A stretch of 64,000 nucleotides of DNA from CALBJU01 sp965247125. GTDB taxonomy: Bacteria; Bacteroidota; Rhodothermia; Rhodothermales; UBA10348. Of this stretch, positions 1 through 8,800 are shown in pieces. The notes beneath the pieces were generated by a model. That model was not told the origin of the DNA, ran no database searches, and worked only from the letters and a program-made list of their open reading frames with translations. The translations under genes were made by a program, and so were the position numbers. The stretch spans positions 434,001 through 498,000 of the forward strand of contig CBDFGO010000001.1 in assembly GCA_965247125.1 (NCBI GenBank), written 5' to 3'. Each line of letters opens with the position of its first letter. Position 1 is the stretch's first letter.

Positions 1-1
1 A

Positions 2-79
2 TGCAGCGTCATTGTCGGAGGAAGATTCGGTCATGAGATCGAAGTGACTGGAGACAGAGAGGCGATACGATACAAATAG
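2..79 (+). CDS. C-terminal end of an unidentified protein (partial)
   Basis: An open frame enters from the left edge and runs 25 codons to a TAG at 77-79. Its translation (…VIVGGRFGHEIEV…) is plausible for a protein C-terminus. No family can be named. It would be convergent with the GWxTD gene, and the strong hairpin at 116-151 lies between the two. The call is tentative because so little of the frame is visible. Confidence 0.35.
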   Translation, partial: CSVIVGGRFGHEIEVTGDREAIRYK

Positions 80-115
80 AGTCTCGTCAAAACCACCGAA
101 GACGTCGTTTCGGAC

Positions 116-151
116 AAAAAAAGCGCCCCCATAATCAAATTATGGGGGCGC
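116..151 (-). terminator. Rho-independent terminator of the GWxTD gene
   Basis: A perfect 13-bp stem (GCGCCCCCATAAT and its complement) closes a 3-nt loop at 123-151. On the minus strand it is followed by seven T (116-122), the classic intrinsic terminator layout. It lies about 25 bases past the stop of the minus-strand gene ending at 177. The plus-strand side has no T-run. Confidence 0.9.
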
Positions 152-176
152 GAAATAGCTGAGGCCTCAATGGAGC

Positions 177-1571
177 CTAATACAACCTGGTCCGTTCGTC
201 CCAGACAGGATTCAGCAGTTGAAAGTCTCCGAAGCCGGTCTTGTCTATGAAGATGAACTGGCGGCCAATGCGTTGATATTCCCAGATCTCGTAGGGTTCG
301 TAATCGAAACTATGCGGCTTTTTACGTACATGATCGGGCTCTCCAAAACGGACCAGAACGTATCCACGATCCGTCCTCCATCCCTCTCGGACCGCACCAT
401 AATTCTGATTGGCGGCTGCAATTCGATAGTAATATTCCTCCATGCGCTCATTGCGCTTCGTACCCGGCGTGGGATCACGCTTGTTCCAGAAATTTTCGAA
501 TCGTTGGAGCCGTTCTACTTGATTCGGAGCATCCAGAATGAAACTCATTTCGCGTCGTTCTGCCGTGTACTCCAGCTGGGCGATGGCGTCATCGATGTCC
601 TGAATGTGAGCATTAAGTCCGTTCCACTGAACGACAAATCGACGCTCAACCGTATCGAGAATATCTCCCGTCAGGCCAGAAATGGTCACTCTCATTGAGT
701 ACGTGCCGACGCGAAAATCCTCCATCGGAACGGTGACGATATACTGACTCTTCGAAGTGGTCAGGGAGGCCAGCTCTTCCTTCGTAAATACCAGGTCAGC
801 CTCTACAACTTCTCCATCAGAAACATCCTGTGGGTCAATCGTTGCGGTACCGTCTTCCCGGGTTCGACGTATCTCCTGGGTTATCGTCACATCCCGATCT
901 CCGGTGGAGTACACCTCGTAAAAAACCCGAAATCCTCCTTCATCGCTTCCAACACGTGAGCTGACCCTGGGCACGATGGTAAAATCAGTTTCGTCATACG
1001 AATCGAGCAGGGTAATGTCCGAGATGGCAATGTCACCGTCAAGCGCGCGAACCATCACCGGAATGCTTCTCAGATAGGTCTGGCTTGAATTTCGGTCAGA
1101 CTGTTCGAATTGGAACAGGTAACGCCCAGGCTCAAGCGAAATGGATTGCGTAGTGAAATCGAATCGGTTGTCGAGTTGGGTCTCCGCGTACGAATCGACG
1201 ACGAGATTGGCTTCCCAAATTTTGGACTCTACCAGGTTCCGAAACCGATCATTGTCGGACCACTCGACGGCGTCGAGTTTAATCTGGTACCCCGCCGTAA
1301 ATCCGTCGGGAGTGTTGATGAAACTCATTCGAACAAAGGGGACGCGAGTGTAGACATCTATCCTTGTCTCACCTAGGCCATCCTCACTCTGAACCGCAAC
1401 AACATCAACCTCAAAATCTTGGGAAACGAACTGAGCCTGAGCAAAAGGGGTGAAAATCAAAAAGAGAAGGGAAAGAATCGATAGACTCTGTGCAACGAGC
1501 CCTACACCGTATCCTTCACTGCTCCTGACACCTTCCGGTGAGACCTGGTTCTCATCCAGACTTTGCATCAT
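177..1571 (-). CDS. GWxTD domain-containing exported protein
   Basis: About 464 residues from the ATG at 1571. The longer frame to 1607 adds a Cys-rich, unlikely N-terminus. A hydrophobic segment ending AQA-Q near residue 47 looks like a signal peptide after a long polar lead, so the true start could be a later codon. The C-terminal part holds the family signature G-W-R-T-D followed by RGYVLVRFGEPD. Proteins with this domain are common in Bacteroidota and related phyla. They are exported, and their biochemical role is not established. No clear Shine-Dalgarno sequence precedes 1571. The gene ends at a strong intrinsic terminator. Confidence 0.88.
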   Translation of the reverse strand: MMQSLDENQVSPEGVRSSEGYGVGLVAQSLSILSLLFLIFTPFAQAQFVSQDFEVDVVAVQSEDGLGETRIDVYTRVPFVRMSFINTPDGFTAGYQIKLDAVEWSDNDRFRNLVESKIWEANLVVDSYAETQLDNRFDFTTQSISLEPGRYLFQFEQSDRNSSQTYLRSIPVMVRALDGDIAISDITLLDSYDETDFTIVPRVSSRVGSDEGGFRVFYEVYSTGDRDVTITQEIRRTREDGTATIDPQDVSDGEVVEADLVFTKEELASLTTSKSQYIVTVPMEDFRVGTYSMRVTISGLTGDILDTVERRFVVQWNGLNAHIQDIDDAIAQLEYTAERREMSFILDAPNQVERLQRFENFWNKRDPTPGTKRNERMEEYYYRIAAANQNYGAVREGWRTDRGYVLVRFGEPDHVRKKPHSFDYEPYEIWEYQRIGRQFIFIDKTGFGDFQLLNPVWDERTRLY

Positions 1572-1869
1572 ATGAGAACCGCAACAATTTTTGTAACAGT
1601 CTGTCATTCAGCTCAATTCCAAACGTCCCTTTGGGACTATCTATGTAACATCATCTATGTAACGTCCAGTCGCAATCTCATCCTCAAAAAGAGGCGGAAT
1701 GCCAATGTCCATCCAAGTCAATACACGCGAGCCCCATTGAAGAACCCTTCACAATACGAAATATCGGTCTTAAGACGGTAGCAGTCCATTGTGAGACAAT
1801 AGACCGTCAATATTTCAGGATGAATGGTTTGGGACAGACTTCGAACCGAACGGGGTGGGATTGTTCGTC

Positions 1870-2823
1870 CTATTCTGCATTAAAAAGCGCGTCCACAAAG
1901 CGCAAACGATCAAATAACTGCAGGTCATCGATCCCCTCTCCAACACCGATGTATTTTACAGGAATCTGGAACTCATTTGAAATGCCAATCACAATACCCC
2001 CCTTCGCCGTCCCGTCCAGCTTAGTCAGAATCAATCCTGTAACATCCACGACTTTGGTAAACTCTTCAGCCTGCCGAATCGCGTTCTGACCAGTCGATGC
2101 ATCGAGAACGAGTAACACCTCGTGCGGCGCACCCTGAATTTGCCGGTCCATCACCCGTTTCACCTTGGCCAGCTCATCCATCAATCCACCTTTCGTGTGA
2201 AGCCGACCAGCAGTGTCGATCAGAACGACGTCGGAGTTTCTGCTTTTGGCTGCGGCCAATGTGTCGAACGCCACTGCAGCCGGATCTGCACCCAAGCCCT
2301 GTTTGATGATGGGGACACCGGCTCTGTCTGCCCAGATTTCCAACTGTTCAGTGGCGGCGGCCCGAAATGTGTCCCCCGCTCCGAGTAGGACTGATTTGCC
2401 GGCTTCCTTGTACCGAGCAGCCATCTTGCCAATGGTCGTAGTTTTTCCAACACCGTTCACACCCACCACCATGATGACATGCGGAGACGCTGCCAGCGGG
2501 GCCTCGAAGTCTATCGGATGTTGGTTGGTCCCCGAAAGAAGGAGCTGACATATTTCACTCTTGATGAGATGGTTCAGATCATCGGACGATACGAACTTGT
2601 CTGTCGCCACGCGATTTTCGATGCGATGAATGATGTCAATGGTCGTTTTTACACCGACGTCACTGCTAACCAGTACACCTTCGAGCTCATCCAGAAACGA
2701 TTCGTCTACACGATCCCGTCCTCGAACCAGCTTGTTTAGTTTTCCGAAAAACGAAGACCTCGTTTTTTCGAGTCCAGATTCCAGAGACTCCTGCTGCTTT
2801 TTTTTCTTGTCGAACAGACCCAT
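1870..2823 (-). CDS. ftsY: Signal recognition particle receptor FtsY
   Basis: 317 residues. SRP-type GTPase that docks ribosome-nascent chain-SRP complexes at the membrane. A short basic N-terminus and helical N domain (about residues 20-95) precede the G domain. P-loop GVNGVGKTT lies at 121-129, DTFRAAA at 151-157, DTAGR at 203-207 and TKLDGTAKGG from 267. The long acidic A domain of E. coli FtsY is absent, as in many other bacteria. About 40 bases separate its start from the stop of the upstream phosphatidyltransferase on the same strand, so the two may be co-transcribed. Confidence 0.97.
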   Translation of the reverse strand: MGLFDKKKKQQESLESGLEKTRSSFFGKLNKLVRGRDRVDESFLDELEGVLVSSDVGVKTTIDIIHRIENRVATDKFVSSDDLNHLIKSEICQLLLSGTNQHPIDFEAPLAASPHVIMVVGVNGVGKTTTIGKMAARYKEAGKSVLLGAGDTFRAAATEQLEIWADRAGVPIIKQGLGADPAAVAFDTLAAAKSRNSDVVLIDTAGRLHTKGGLMDELAKVKRVMDRQIQGAPHEVLLVLDASTGQNAIRQAEEFTKVVDVTGLILTKLDGTAKGGIVIGISNEFQIPVKYIGVGEGIDDLQLFDRLRFVDALFNAE

Positions 2824-2861
2824 AGATGAGCGAAGAATGTAGGCTGGATAAGTTTTTTGGC

Positions 2862-3473
2862 TCAGGCCGAAGCCGAACTCACTTCCTGCCCCTCTGGATC
2901 CTTGGAAATCGGACCTTCTTTGAGATAGACAAAAAACCGAACGTAATACTTGATCGATGAATAGCTGAGCAGCACGACCGTGGTCCAGATACAGAAGATG
3001 AGCACTGGTGCGTCCGCTCTCAGGAGCGCAGCAAGCGAGGTGATGGCCACGCCCGTCACTGCCACCTTTCCAGACCAGATGCTCTTTACGATCCGACCCG
3101 TTTTAGCCCGTACAATTGCACCTCCAGCCATGATGATCAGATCTCGGGCGGCCAGAAAAAACAGAAACCAGAGGGGGAGGCTTCCGCTGAACGCAAGAGC
3201 TGCTACCACGAATCCCCCGCCAATCTTGTCGGACATGGGATCCAGCACCTTTCCCCAGTCAGACTCCGAGTGGGACCAGCGCGCGAGTCGGCCGTCAAAA
3301 TAATCGGTGGCCATTGCCAGAACGACAAGGATCAAGATCCACAGCAGCGGTCCATCGACCAGAATCAACCAGAACACGGGGATGATGATGACCAAGCGGG
3401 TCAGGCTCAGGACATTGGGTAGCGTCCAGAACTGTCCCAAGTCAGACCAGGACTTAGAAGATTTATCGCTCAT
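2862..3473 (-). CDS. CDP-alcohol phosphatidyltransferase (PgsA-like)
   Basis: About 203 residues from the ATG at 3473. A longer frame to 3548 has an unconvincing N-terminus. Integral membrane enzyme that transfers a phosphatidyl group from CDP-diacylglycerol to an alcohol. The full catalytic signature is visible: D57-x2-D60-G61-x2-A64-R65-x8-G74-x3-D78-x3-D82. Several hydrophobic segments follow. Phosphatidylglycerophosphate synthase is the likely activity, but the signature does not settle the acceptor alcohol. Divergent from the glycosyltransferase that starts at about 3610. Confidence 0.9.
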   Translation of the reverse strand: MSDKSSKSWSDLGQFWTLPNVLSLTRLVIIIPVFWLILVDGPLLWILILVVLAMATDYFDGRLARWSHSESDWGKVLDPMSDKIGGGFVVAALAFSGSLPLWFLFFLAARDLIIMAGGAIVRAKTGRIVKSIWSGKVAVTGVAITSLAALLRADAPVLIFCIWTTVVLLSYSSIKYYVRFFVYLKEGPISKDPEGQEVSSASA

Positions 3474-3609
3474 GCTTCTAAGATACGTTTCAGCGGTTGA
3501 GCGAACCGCGCTGGTGTTCTCGAAAACGGCACTTCCAGCCGGTGTCATGAGACTGCATTGGTTCGACCTGTATACTCAACTCGAAATATGGAATCATTCG
3601 ATTCACGTA

Positions 3610-4878
3610 ATGAGTTCGACCGATCTCACTACGAATTCGTCCATGATCGACCCAGATATTGTTTTTGCTCTGACCGGTGATCTGCATCGCAATTCGCGAG
3701 CCCTCAAACAACTTTCTTCGCTCGCCGGCTCAGGATTCACCATCCGAGTATTTCATCTCGGAGGAGACTCGCCAGCCGCACCGCTGCCGGATGGAGTGCA
3801 TGCCTCCATTGTGGAAGTGTCGGCCGGATCTGGACTGATGCATTTTCTTCGTGTCCACCGCGCGTTTCTCAAGGCTATCGGACCCTGCCGAGCAAGGCTG
3901 TTCCACGCATCCGACCTGTACGTACTGGCGGCCTGTCGCTGGGCGGCCGATCGGTTCGAGGTCCCGTTCACGTACGATGCTCGAGAATTCTATCCCCATG
4001 TCGCTTCCACGACAGGCCGCCCCTGGGTACGGTGGTGGTGGCAACGGGTGGAGGGAAAGCATATTCGTAGTGCATCTGCGGTCTTTACAGTGAGTAATAG
4101 CATCGCCGGTGCCCTTTCGAAAACGTATACCATTGATCGACCGACACTCGTTCAAAATACACCCATCGCTTCGGCTACCCACCTGGGTGCCGAGAGAACA
4201 GGTGCCGAGAGAACAGGTGCCGAGAGAACAGGTGCCGAGAGAACGGGTACCGAGAGAACGGGCGCCGAGAGAACGGACGCTGAACCAGGTCTCCGGGAAT
4301 TATTGGGGGGCTCCAGTGAGCGATTGATCCTACATTTGGGTCAGATGAAAAAAGCTCGGGGCTGTGAAAATCTGGTTCGAGCAATGAAAAAGGTCGAAAA
4401 GGCCCATCTCATCTTTTTGGGTTATGGTCCGCTCAAGAGCGATTTGCAGCGACTTACTTCGAAGCAGAACCTGGAGGACCGCGTCCACTTTCTGGACCCG
4501 GTTAGCCCAACGGCCATTTATGCAACAATTCGATCGGCCCACATTGGAGTGACACTTCTGGAGGATACGTGCCTGAATCATCGATACGCGCTGCCAAATA
4601 AGCTCTTCGACTATTTGCTGGCCGGACTTCCCGTCCTGGGATCCGACCTCCGGGAAATTGCCCGCCTGATGGACGACCATGACGTGGGGCTTCGCGTAGA
4701 CGCGTCAGACCCGCAAGCGATCGCCAACGCTTTAAACGAGATGCTCCTGAGTCCCCGATTGTCAGAATGGCGTCGAAATGCGTTGATCGCATCTGAAACA
4801 TTTCGATGGGAAATGGCATCTCAGCCACTGATGAACGATTTCACTCGTCTCCTATCTTCTACCGCATCCGTTTCATGA
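3610..4878 (+). CDS. GT-B fold glycosyltransferase (GT4-like) with a repeat linker
   Basis: About 422 residues from the ATG at 3610. The ATG at 3643 is an alternative; the open frame continues upstream across the phosphatidyltransferase start but does not look like protein there. The N-terminal Rossmann half is followed, at residues 193-223, by a linker of GAERT pentapeptides encoded by a 15-bp tandem repeat. The C-terminal donor-binding half has LILHLGQMKKARGCE, then FLGYGPL, then LPNKLFDYLLAGLPV, matching the GT4 glycosyltransferase pattern. Sugar and acceptor are unknown. The stop overlaps the next start as ATGA, so the thioredoxin-like gene is translationally coupled. Confidence 0.85.
   Translation: MSSTDLTTNSSMIDPDIVFALTGDLHRNSRALKQLSSLAGSGFTIRVFHLGGDSPAAPLPDGVHASIVEVSAGSGLMHFLRVHRAFLKAIGPCRARLFHASDLYVLAACRWAADRFEVPFTYDAREFYPHVASTTGRPWVRWWWQRVEGKHIRSASAVFTVSNSIAGALSKTYTIDRPTLVQNTPIASATHLGAERTGAERTGAERTGAERTGTERTGAERTDAEPGLRELLGGSSERLILHLGQMKKARGCENLVRAMKKVEKAHLIFLGYGPLKSDLQRLTSKQNLEDRVHFLDPVSPTAIYATIRSAHIGVTLLEDTCLNHRYALPNKLFDYLLAGLPVLGSDLREIARLMDDHDVGLRVDASDPQAIANALNEMLLSPRLSEWRRNALIASETFRWEMASQPLMNDFTRLLSSTASVS
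4186..4287 (+). repeat. 15-bp in-frame minisatellite (GAERT repeats)
   Basis: Six full 15-bp units (consensus GGTGCCGAGAGAACR) occupy 4186-4275, followed by one decayed unit. The first three are identical, and the later ones differ by one or two bases. The unit is a multiple of three, so gain or loss of copies keeps the glycosyltransferase frame. Confidence 0.95.
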
Positions 4879-5405
4879 GTCAGAACACATTCCGAAGCAT
4901 CTCCCTTGCTGCCCTGCTGGCAGTAACGTTTGTGGGGATCGCGAGATCTGCTAATGCGCAGGCTCCGGAGGAACTGGCACCCCAACTCGAATGGCCGTCC
5001 TTTCCTGAAGCGCTCGACAGGGCGGCAGAATCGGGTAAAATCGTCTTGATTGACATCTGGTCGTCGAGTTGTGGATGGTGCAGAAAACTGCAGTCCGAGG
5101 TCTACACGCAACCGGACCTTCAGGAGTTCGTCCTTTCCACATTCGAGCTGGGTCGCCTGAATATTGATCTTCAGTCTGACTCCGTCGCTTACAGGGGATA
5201 CACGCTCAGCTCTCAAATGCTATCAGCCGGCCTCGGAGCGACTGCGACACCAACGACCATCTTTCTTGAACCTGGTGGCGGCTACATCACCCGGCTGCAG
5301 GGATTTCACGCGTACCAGGATTTTTTCGACGTACTACGGTTCGTTGGATCCGAGTCTTTTCGGGAAATGTCGTTCGAAGACTTCATGCAGTCTGAAGAGA
5401 AATAG
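4875..5405 (+). CDS. Exported thioredoxin-fold protein
   Basis: 176 residues from an ATG that overlaps the glycosyltransferase stop (ATGA). Signal peptide with cleavage near ANA-QA (residue 29). The thioredoxin-like domain carries C66-G-W-C69 after IDIWSSS, and a TPTTIFLEPGG strand with the cis-proline. The motif and length fit the periplasmic thioredoxin_7/DUF255-like group of thiol-disulfide proteins. Reductase or isomerase activity is plausible; the partner is unknown. Confidence 0.85.
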   Translation: MSQNTFRSISLAALLAVTFVGIARSANAQAPEELAPQLEWPSFPEALDRAAESGKIVLIDIWSSSCGWCRKLQSEVYTQPDLQEFVLSTFELGRLNIDLQSDSVAYRGYTLSSQMLSAGLGATATPTTIFLEPGGGYITRLQGFHAYQDFFDVLRFVGSESFREMSFEDFMQSEEK

Positions 5406-5423
5406 ATCGACTGGCCACGCAGC

Positions 5424-5831
5424 CTACCTACCTGAGGATCCCGGCCGGTCTTCGGCATACGCCGATCTGATGCGATAGGAGTTATTGTTCTGGGAATCCT
5501 GCTCTTCGTCGGCAGGTTGCGAATGCCTCTTATCGGTGCCATCAGCTTCCGATTCGGCTAACAAGGACTCCTCTTCTCCGTCCTGACCGGAACCGACTTC
5601 CTCGCTCCCACCTCGACGGTCGATGAATGAACCATTACTCACATCCTTCAGCCCGCATCTTGCCTGCAGTTCGTACTTCCACAGTGCGGCACTTGAAATG
5701 ATCAGTTCCACATCCTCGGAATCGTCACAAACCAAGACCAGAATGTCCGAGGACCAGCGAACCTCGCGAATGGATGCCAATGGGATCCGTTTCGAGTAGC
5801 CCCACCCTTTCAGCACGATGCGTTCGGCCAA
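5424..5831 (-). CDS. Protein of unknown function with acidic tail
   Basis: 135 residues if the TTG at 5831 is used. The same frame stays open to 5910, and the extra part (ILESRFQLEDRRVWFGKAK…) looks like genuine protein, but it holds no ATG, GTG or TTG. The start is therefore unclear and could be an ATT near 5891. The N-terminal 50 residues alternate β-strand-like stretches (RIPLASIREVRW, ILVLVCDD) reminiscent of a small PH-like domain. The last 60 residues are Ser/Glu/Asp-rich and probably disordered. No family recognised. Tail-to-tail with the thioredoxin-like gene. Confidence 0.6.
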   Translation of the reverse strand: MAERIVLKGWGYSKRIPLASIREVRWSSDILVLVCDDSEDVELIISSAALWKYELQARCGLKDVSNGSFIDRRGGSEEVGSGQDGEEESLLAESEADGTDKRHSQPADEEQDSQNNNSYRIRSAYAEDRPGSSGR

Positions 5832-5923
5832 TAACTTCGCCTTCCCGAACCAAACCCGACGATCCTCAAGCTGAAATCGGGATTCAAGAATGACAACAGA
5901 TTCAATTTTTCAATTTCTAGCCA

Positions 5924-6826
5924 TCAATTCCGGTTCTGATTCACTTCACTTGAGCCGATTAAGCTATCCTGCGTTGAATAATCGGAAGAAGATAGTTCTT
6001 TGATAGCGACGGCGCCGTCAACATACTGATCGGCCCTTCGATGAGCCAGAAACAGAGTTCGGGCGGGCGAACGGGCAACTTCTTCAAAATTCAGATCGGT
6101 GTAAAGAATAAAATCCTCGCCTTTCGGCGCCTGTGAGACGATCTGTCCACGAGGATTCGTGACAAAAGATTCGCCCGCAAACGTCAGCACCTCTTCCTCG
6201 CCAACCCGATTGCACAGCGCCATGAAGAATCCATTCTGAAACGAAGCGGCCTGCAGCTCAGCCTCAAAAACACCTTCTGGCCACTCTTCTGCTGCCCCGG
6301 CCTGAGGTACGAGAACAAGATCGGCGCCTTGTAAAGCCATCGACCGGAGGTACTCGGGATAGTGACGATCGTAACAAATTGAGACACCGATCCGTCCGTG
6401 TCTTGTCTCATATACGGGAGCCCCTCCGTCCCCCGCGTCATAGTAGTCCTGCTCGAAGAATCCTTCGTACTGAGTGATATGCATCATCCGGGTAGTGCCC
6501 AGTATGGTGCCGTCCGCGTCAATCACGGGTGAGGAATCATAGGCACATTCTCCGGCCTGTTCGAACAGATTCAGTACAATAACCACACCGTGCTGTTTGG
6601 CCAGGGAAGAAAACGCCGCCGTCGTCGGACCCGGAATGGGCTCGGAAAATCTGAAACGGTCACCCTCCAATCGCTTCTGCGGAAAAAAGGTTTGAAACGA
6701 CAACTCGGGAAACACCAGAATGTCGGCGCCTTTTCCAATCGCAGCTCGTGCATTATCCAGACCAAGCTGCAGGTTCGCGGCGGAGTTCAGGTTCGCTGAC
6801 TGTTGAATAAGTGCAATTCGAGGCAT
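5924..6826 (-). CDS. Carbon-nitrogen hydrolase, N-carbamoylputrescine amidase-like
   Basis: 300 residues, the usual length for the nitrilase superfamily. The catalytic Glu is E41 (FPELSFQ) and the nucleophile C151 (GVSICYDRHYP). The position that normally holds the catalytic Lys (YRKMH in N-carbamoylputrescine amidases) reads TRMMH, so Lys is replaced by M114. The surrounding EQDYYDAGD resembles the family's usual ExxYFxPGD. Activity on the classical substrate is therefore uncertain. This may be a diverged subfamily. No polyamine genes lie nearby. Confidence 0.85.
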   Translation of the reverse strand: MPRIALIQQSANLNSAANLQLGLDNARAAIGKGADILVFPELSFQTFFPQKRLEGDRFRFSEPIPGPTTAAFSSLAKQHGVVIVLNLFEQAGECAYDSSPVIDADGTILGTTRMMHITQYEGFFEQDYYDAGDGGAPVYETRHGRIGVSICYDRHYPEYLRSMALQGADLVLVPQAGAAEEWPEGVFEAELQAASFQNGFFMALCNRVGEEEVLTFAGESFVTNPRGQIVSQAPKGEDFILYTDLNFEEVARSPARTLFLAHRRADQYVDGAVAIKELSSSDYSTQDSLIGSSEVNQNRN

Positions 6827-7017
6827 GGAGCTTGACGTTTCGATCGACTCCTCTTAACCCAAAACACCCGGCGGGTTCCTTATCAGTTTGCCCCGCAAGG
6901 ATTTCCGTCACTTGATACTCTTGTCTGCTGTGTAGTTAGGCGTAGAAATTATTCGTGGGACAACTCCATGCGGGCGTAAGAATTCGGACTGTGGCCAGCG
7001 CGACTGTATGCAGGTTG

Positions 7018-7689
7018 CTACTGCGCAGGAGCACCTGACGAACCTGGACCGAAGGCCCCGAAAGCCAACGTAACGGCAAATAATACCGCCAGAATAATTC
7101 CGCCAGCTTTTATTGCGCCGCCGAGGCCTGGACTCTTTTGTTCTACCGGAATCGCTTGGCTTTCGGAAATGAGTCGCAAATACGAAGAATCAGACAGCTG
7201 ATGGCTGAACTGCGCGTCTACTTCGGACGCCATCTTGCTCGCTAGCTTTTCCAGCCAGTACAGACCGATCAGATTGGCTGCCTCATTAACATCACCACCT
7301 ATTCGCTGGAAAGTACCCTTCACCTGGACGAAAACGGTCTCATCACGCTGATCAGCGTTGACCGAAATTCGAATCAGGATGTTTTCCAGATCGGGATGGG
7401 GAGCGAGTGAATCAGCGATGGCCTTCTGGACAGTGGATACGGAGACGAAATCTGTCTGGACTAGTCCAATCCGATCGTTTGCCAGCGTGATGGAAAAATT
7501 CGCACCGATGAGCGTAAAGGTCGCGCGATCGATGATGTCCAGACGTTCGGCCATACTGGTGAACGCCACGGTTTCAACGTGAGTCCGAGCGGGCACTGAA
7601 GATACCGGACGGGTCTGAGTACAGCCCGCCACAAGGAGAGACCATGACAACAGGGTCCCGATTACGGCAATTTTTCTACTTGAAAACAA
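7018..7689 (-). CDS. Lipoprotein of unknown function with C-terminal membrane segment
   Basis: 223 residues. The N-terminal signal peptide ends in a lipobox (LLVAGC), so the protein should be lipidated at about residue 23. The soluble middle part, about 150 residues, alternates strands and helices. A hydrophobic segment (GGIILAVLFAVTLAFGAF) precedes a short Gly/Ser/Pro tail. A lipoprotein with a C-terminal transmembrane helix is unusual. No family recognised. Isolated between the hydrolase and prmC. Confidence 0.75.
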   Translation of the reverse strand: MFSSRKIAVIGTLLSWSLLVAGCTQTRPVSSVPARTHVETVAFTSMAERLDIIDRATFTLIGANFSITLANDRIGLVQTDFVSVSTVQKAIADSLAPHPDLENILIRISVNADQRDETVFVQVKGTFQRIGGDVNEAANLIGLYWLEKLASKMASEVDAQFSHQLSDSSYLRLISESQAIPVEQKSPGLGGAIKAGGIILAVLFAVTLAFGAFGPGSSGAPAQ

Positions 7690-7800
7690 TGTTATTGCAA
7701 CATTAAAGCGCTTATTACTACTGTGATCGACCTCCTCAGGAGTTGCTTAAACCAACGCAAAAGCACAAATGGGCGATCGCAAATCCCTGGGGCTACCCGG

Positions 7801-8673
7801 TCAGAATCGCGCAGAAACCAGCCTGTTCCGACCGGCCAGGTCCTGTTTAATGGTAACGTCATGAAATCCTGTGTCTCTGAACAATGCGGCCACCTCACGG
7901 CCGTGATCCGCGTGAACCTCGACTCCGAGAGCTCCACCAGGTACAAGAATACGCGGCGCGAGTCGACTGATGGCCCGATAATATAAAAGCGGATCAGGGC
8001 CAACAAAGAGGGCACCCTCGGGTTCAAAGTCACGAACCTCGGGTTCGAGCGAATCTCGCTCCGATGAGGGGATGTACGGGGGATTTGATACCAGTACGTC
8101 AATACGGCCTGGTATTAATTCGACTTCCCGGCTGGACAGGATGTCGACGCGAACCATATCCACACTCGCGCCAAGACGCTCAGCGTTGGATCGCGCTGTT
8201 CTAAGAGCGTCTTGGGAGACATCGACTCCAATGCATGAAAGACCATCCACTTCCAGCTCAATCGAAATAAGAATACACCCAGATCCAGTTCCGAGGTCAA
8301 GTACCCGCTTCCCCTCGCTGGTCTTCAGTTTTTGGATGGCCCACTCCACCAGCATTTCGGTTTCCGGCCGCGGTATGAGTACACCTGGGGATACCTCAAA
8401 TTCACGTCCGTAGAAAAACCCCTTTCCCGTGATGTACTGGATGGGTTCTCTTTGTTCTCGACGCCCAAGATACTCGTTCAGGAGATCCAGCTCGGTCTTC
8501 GTAATCCGCTCGTCGGGACGCGTCACAATGTTCAAGCGATCCACATGCAAAACGTCTTCCATCAGCCATTCAGCATCCCTTTTTGGATTCTCGACACCGC
8601 AATCCTGCAAGCGAGCGGAAGCATCGGCAATCCACTTCGCGCGAGTTGGCGTGGCTTCGTCTGTATGATCCAT
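7801..8673 (-). CDS. prmC: Release factor glutamine methyltransferase PrmC (HemK)
   Basis: 290 residues from the ATG at 8673; in-frame starts at 8691 and 8715 (TTG) would add 6 or 14. Methylates the Gln of the GGQ motif in RF1/RF2. The N-terminal helical domain (ARLQDCGVENPKRDAEWLM) is followed by YITGKGFFYGREFEVSPGVLIPRPETEMLV. Next come the SAM site VLDLGTGSGC and the catalytic NPPYIPSSE. All hallmarks are present. prfA is not in the window. Confidence 0.95.
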   Translation of the reverse strand: MDHTDEATPTRAKWIADASARLQDCGVENPKRDAEWLMEDVLHVDRLNIVTRPDERITKTELDLLNEYLGRREQREPIQYITGKGFFYGREFEVSPGVLIPRPETEMLVEWAIQKLKTSEGKRVLDLGTGSGCILISIELEVDGLSCIGVDVSQDALRTARSNAERLGASVDMVRVDILSSREVELIPGRIDVLVSNPPYIPSSERDSLEPEVRDFEPEGALFVGPDPLLYYRAISRLAPRILVPGGALGVEVHADHGREVAALFRDTGFHDVTIKQDLAGRNRLVSARF

Positions 8674-8800
8674 TTGGTCTCGAGGACCCATTTGGAGATT
8701 ATTCAGATTATTCAATCGAACAACGAATCATCGAGCGTCCTCGGCAAGGAGAAACAGACTCGAAGGCGTTCAACGCCTTCCCTGCAAGGTGATCCCCCGA

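Noticed and set aside
219..698. 159-codon plus-strand frame opposite the GWxTD gene
   Set aside because: Antisense to a gene with a clear domain and terminator; no ribosome-binding site and no family resemblance.
4186..4287. Possible CRISPR array
   Set aside because: Units are 15 bp, directly adjacent with no spacers, in frame with a glycosyltransferase, and no cas gene is near. It is a coding minisatellite.
8762..8780. Perfect inverted repeat GAAGGCGTT/AACGCCTTC downstream of phhA
   Set aside because: No T-run on either strand and only a 1-3 base loop. Not enough to call a terminator or operator.
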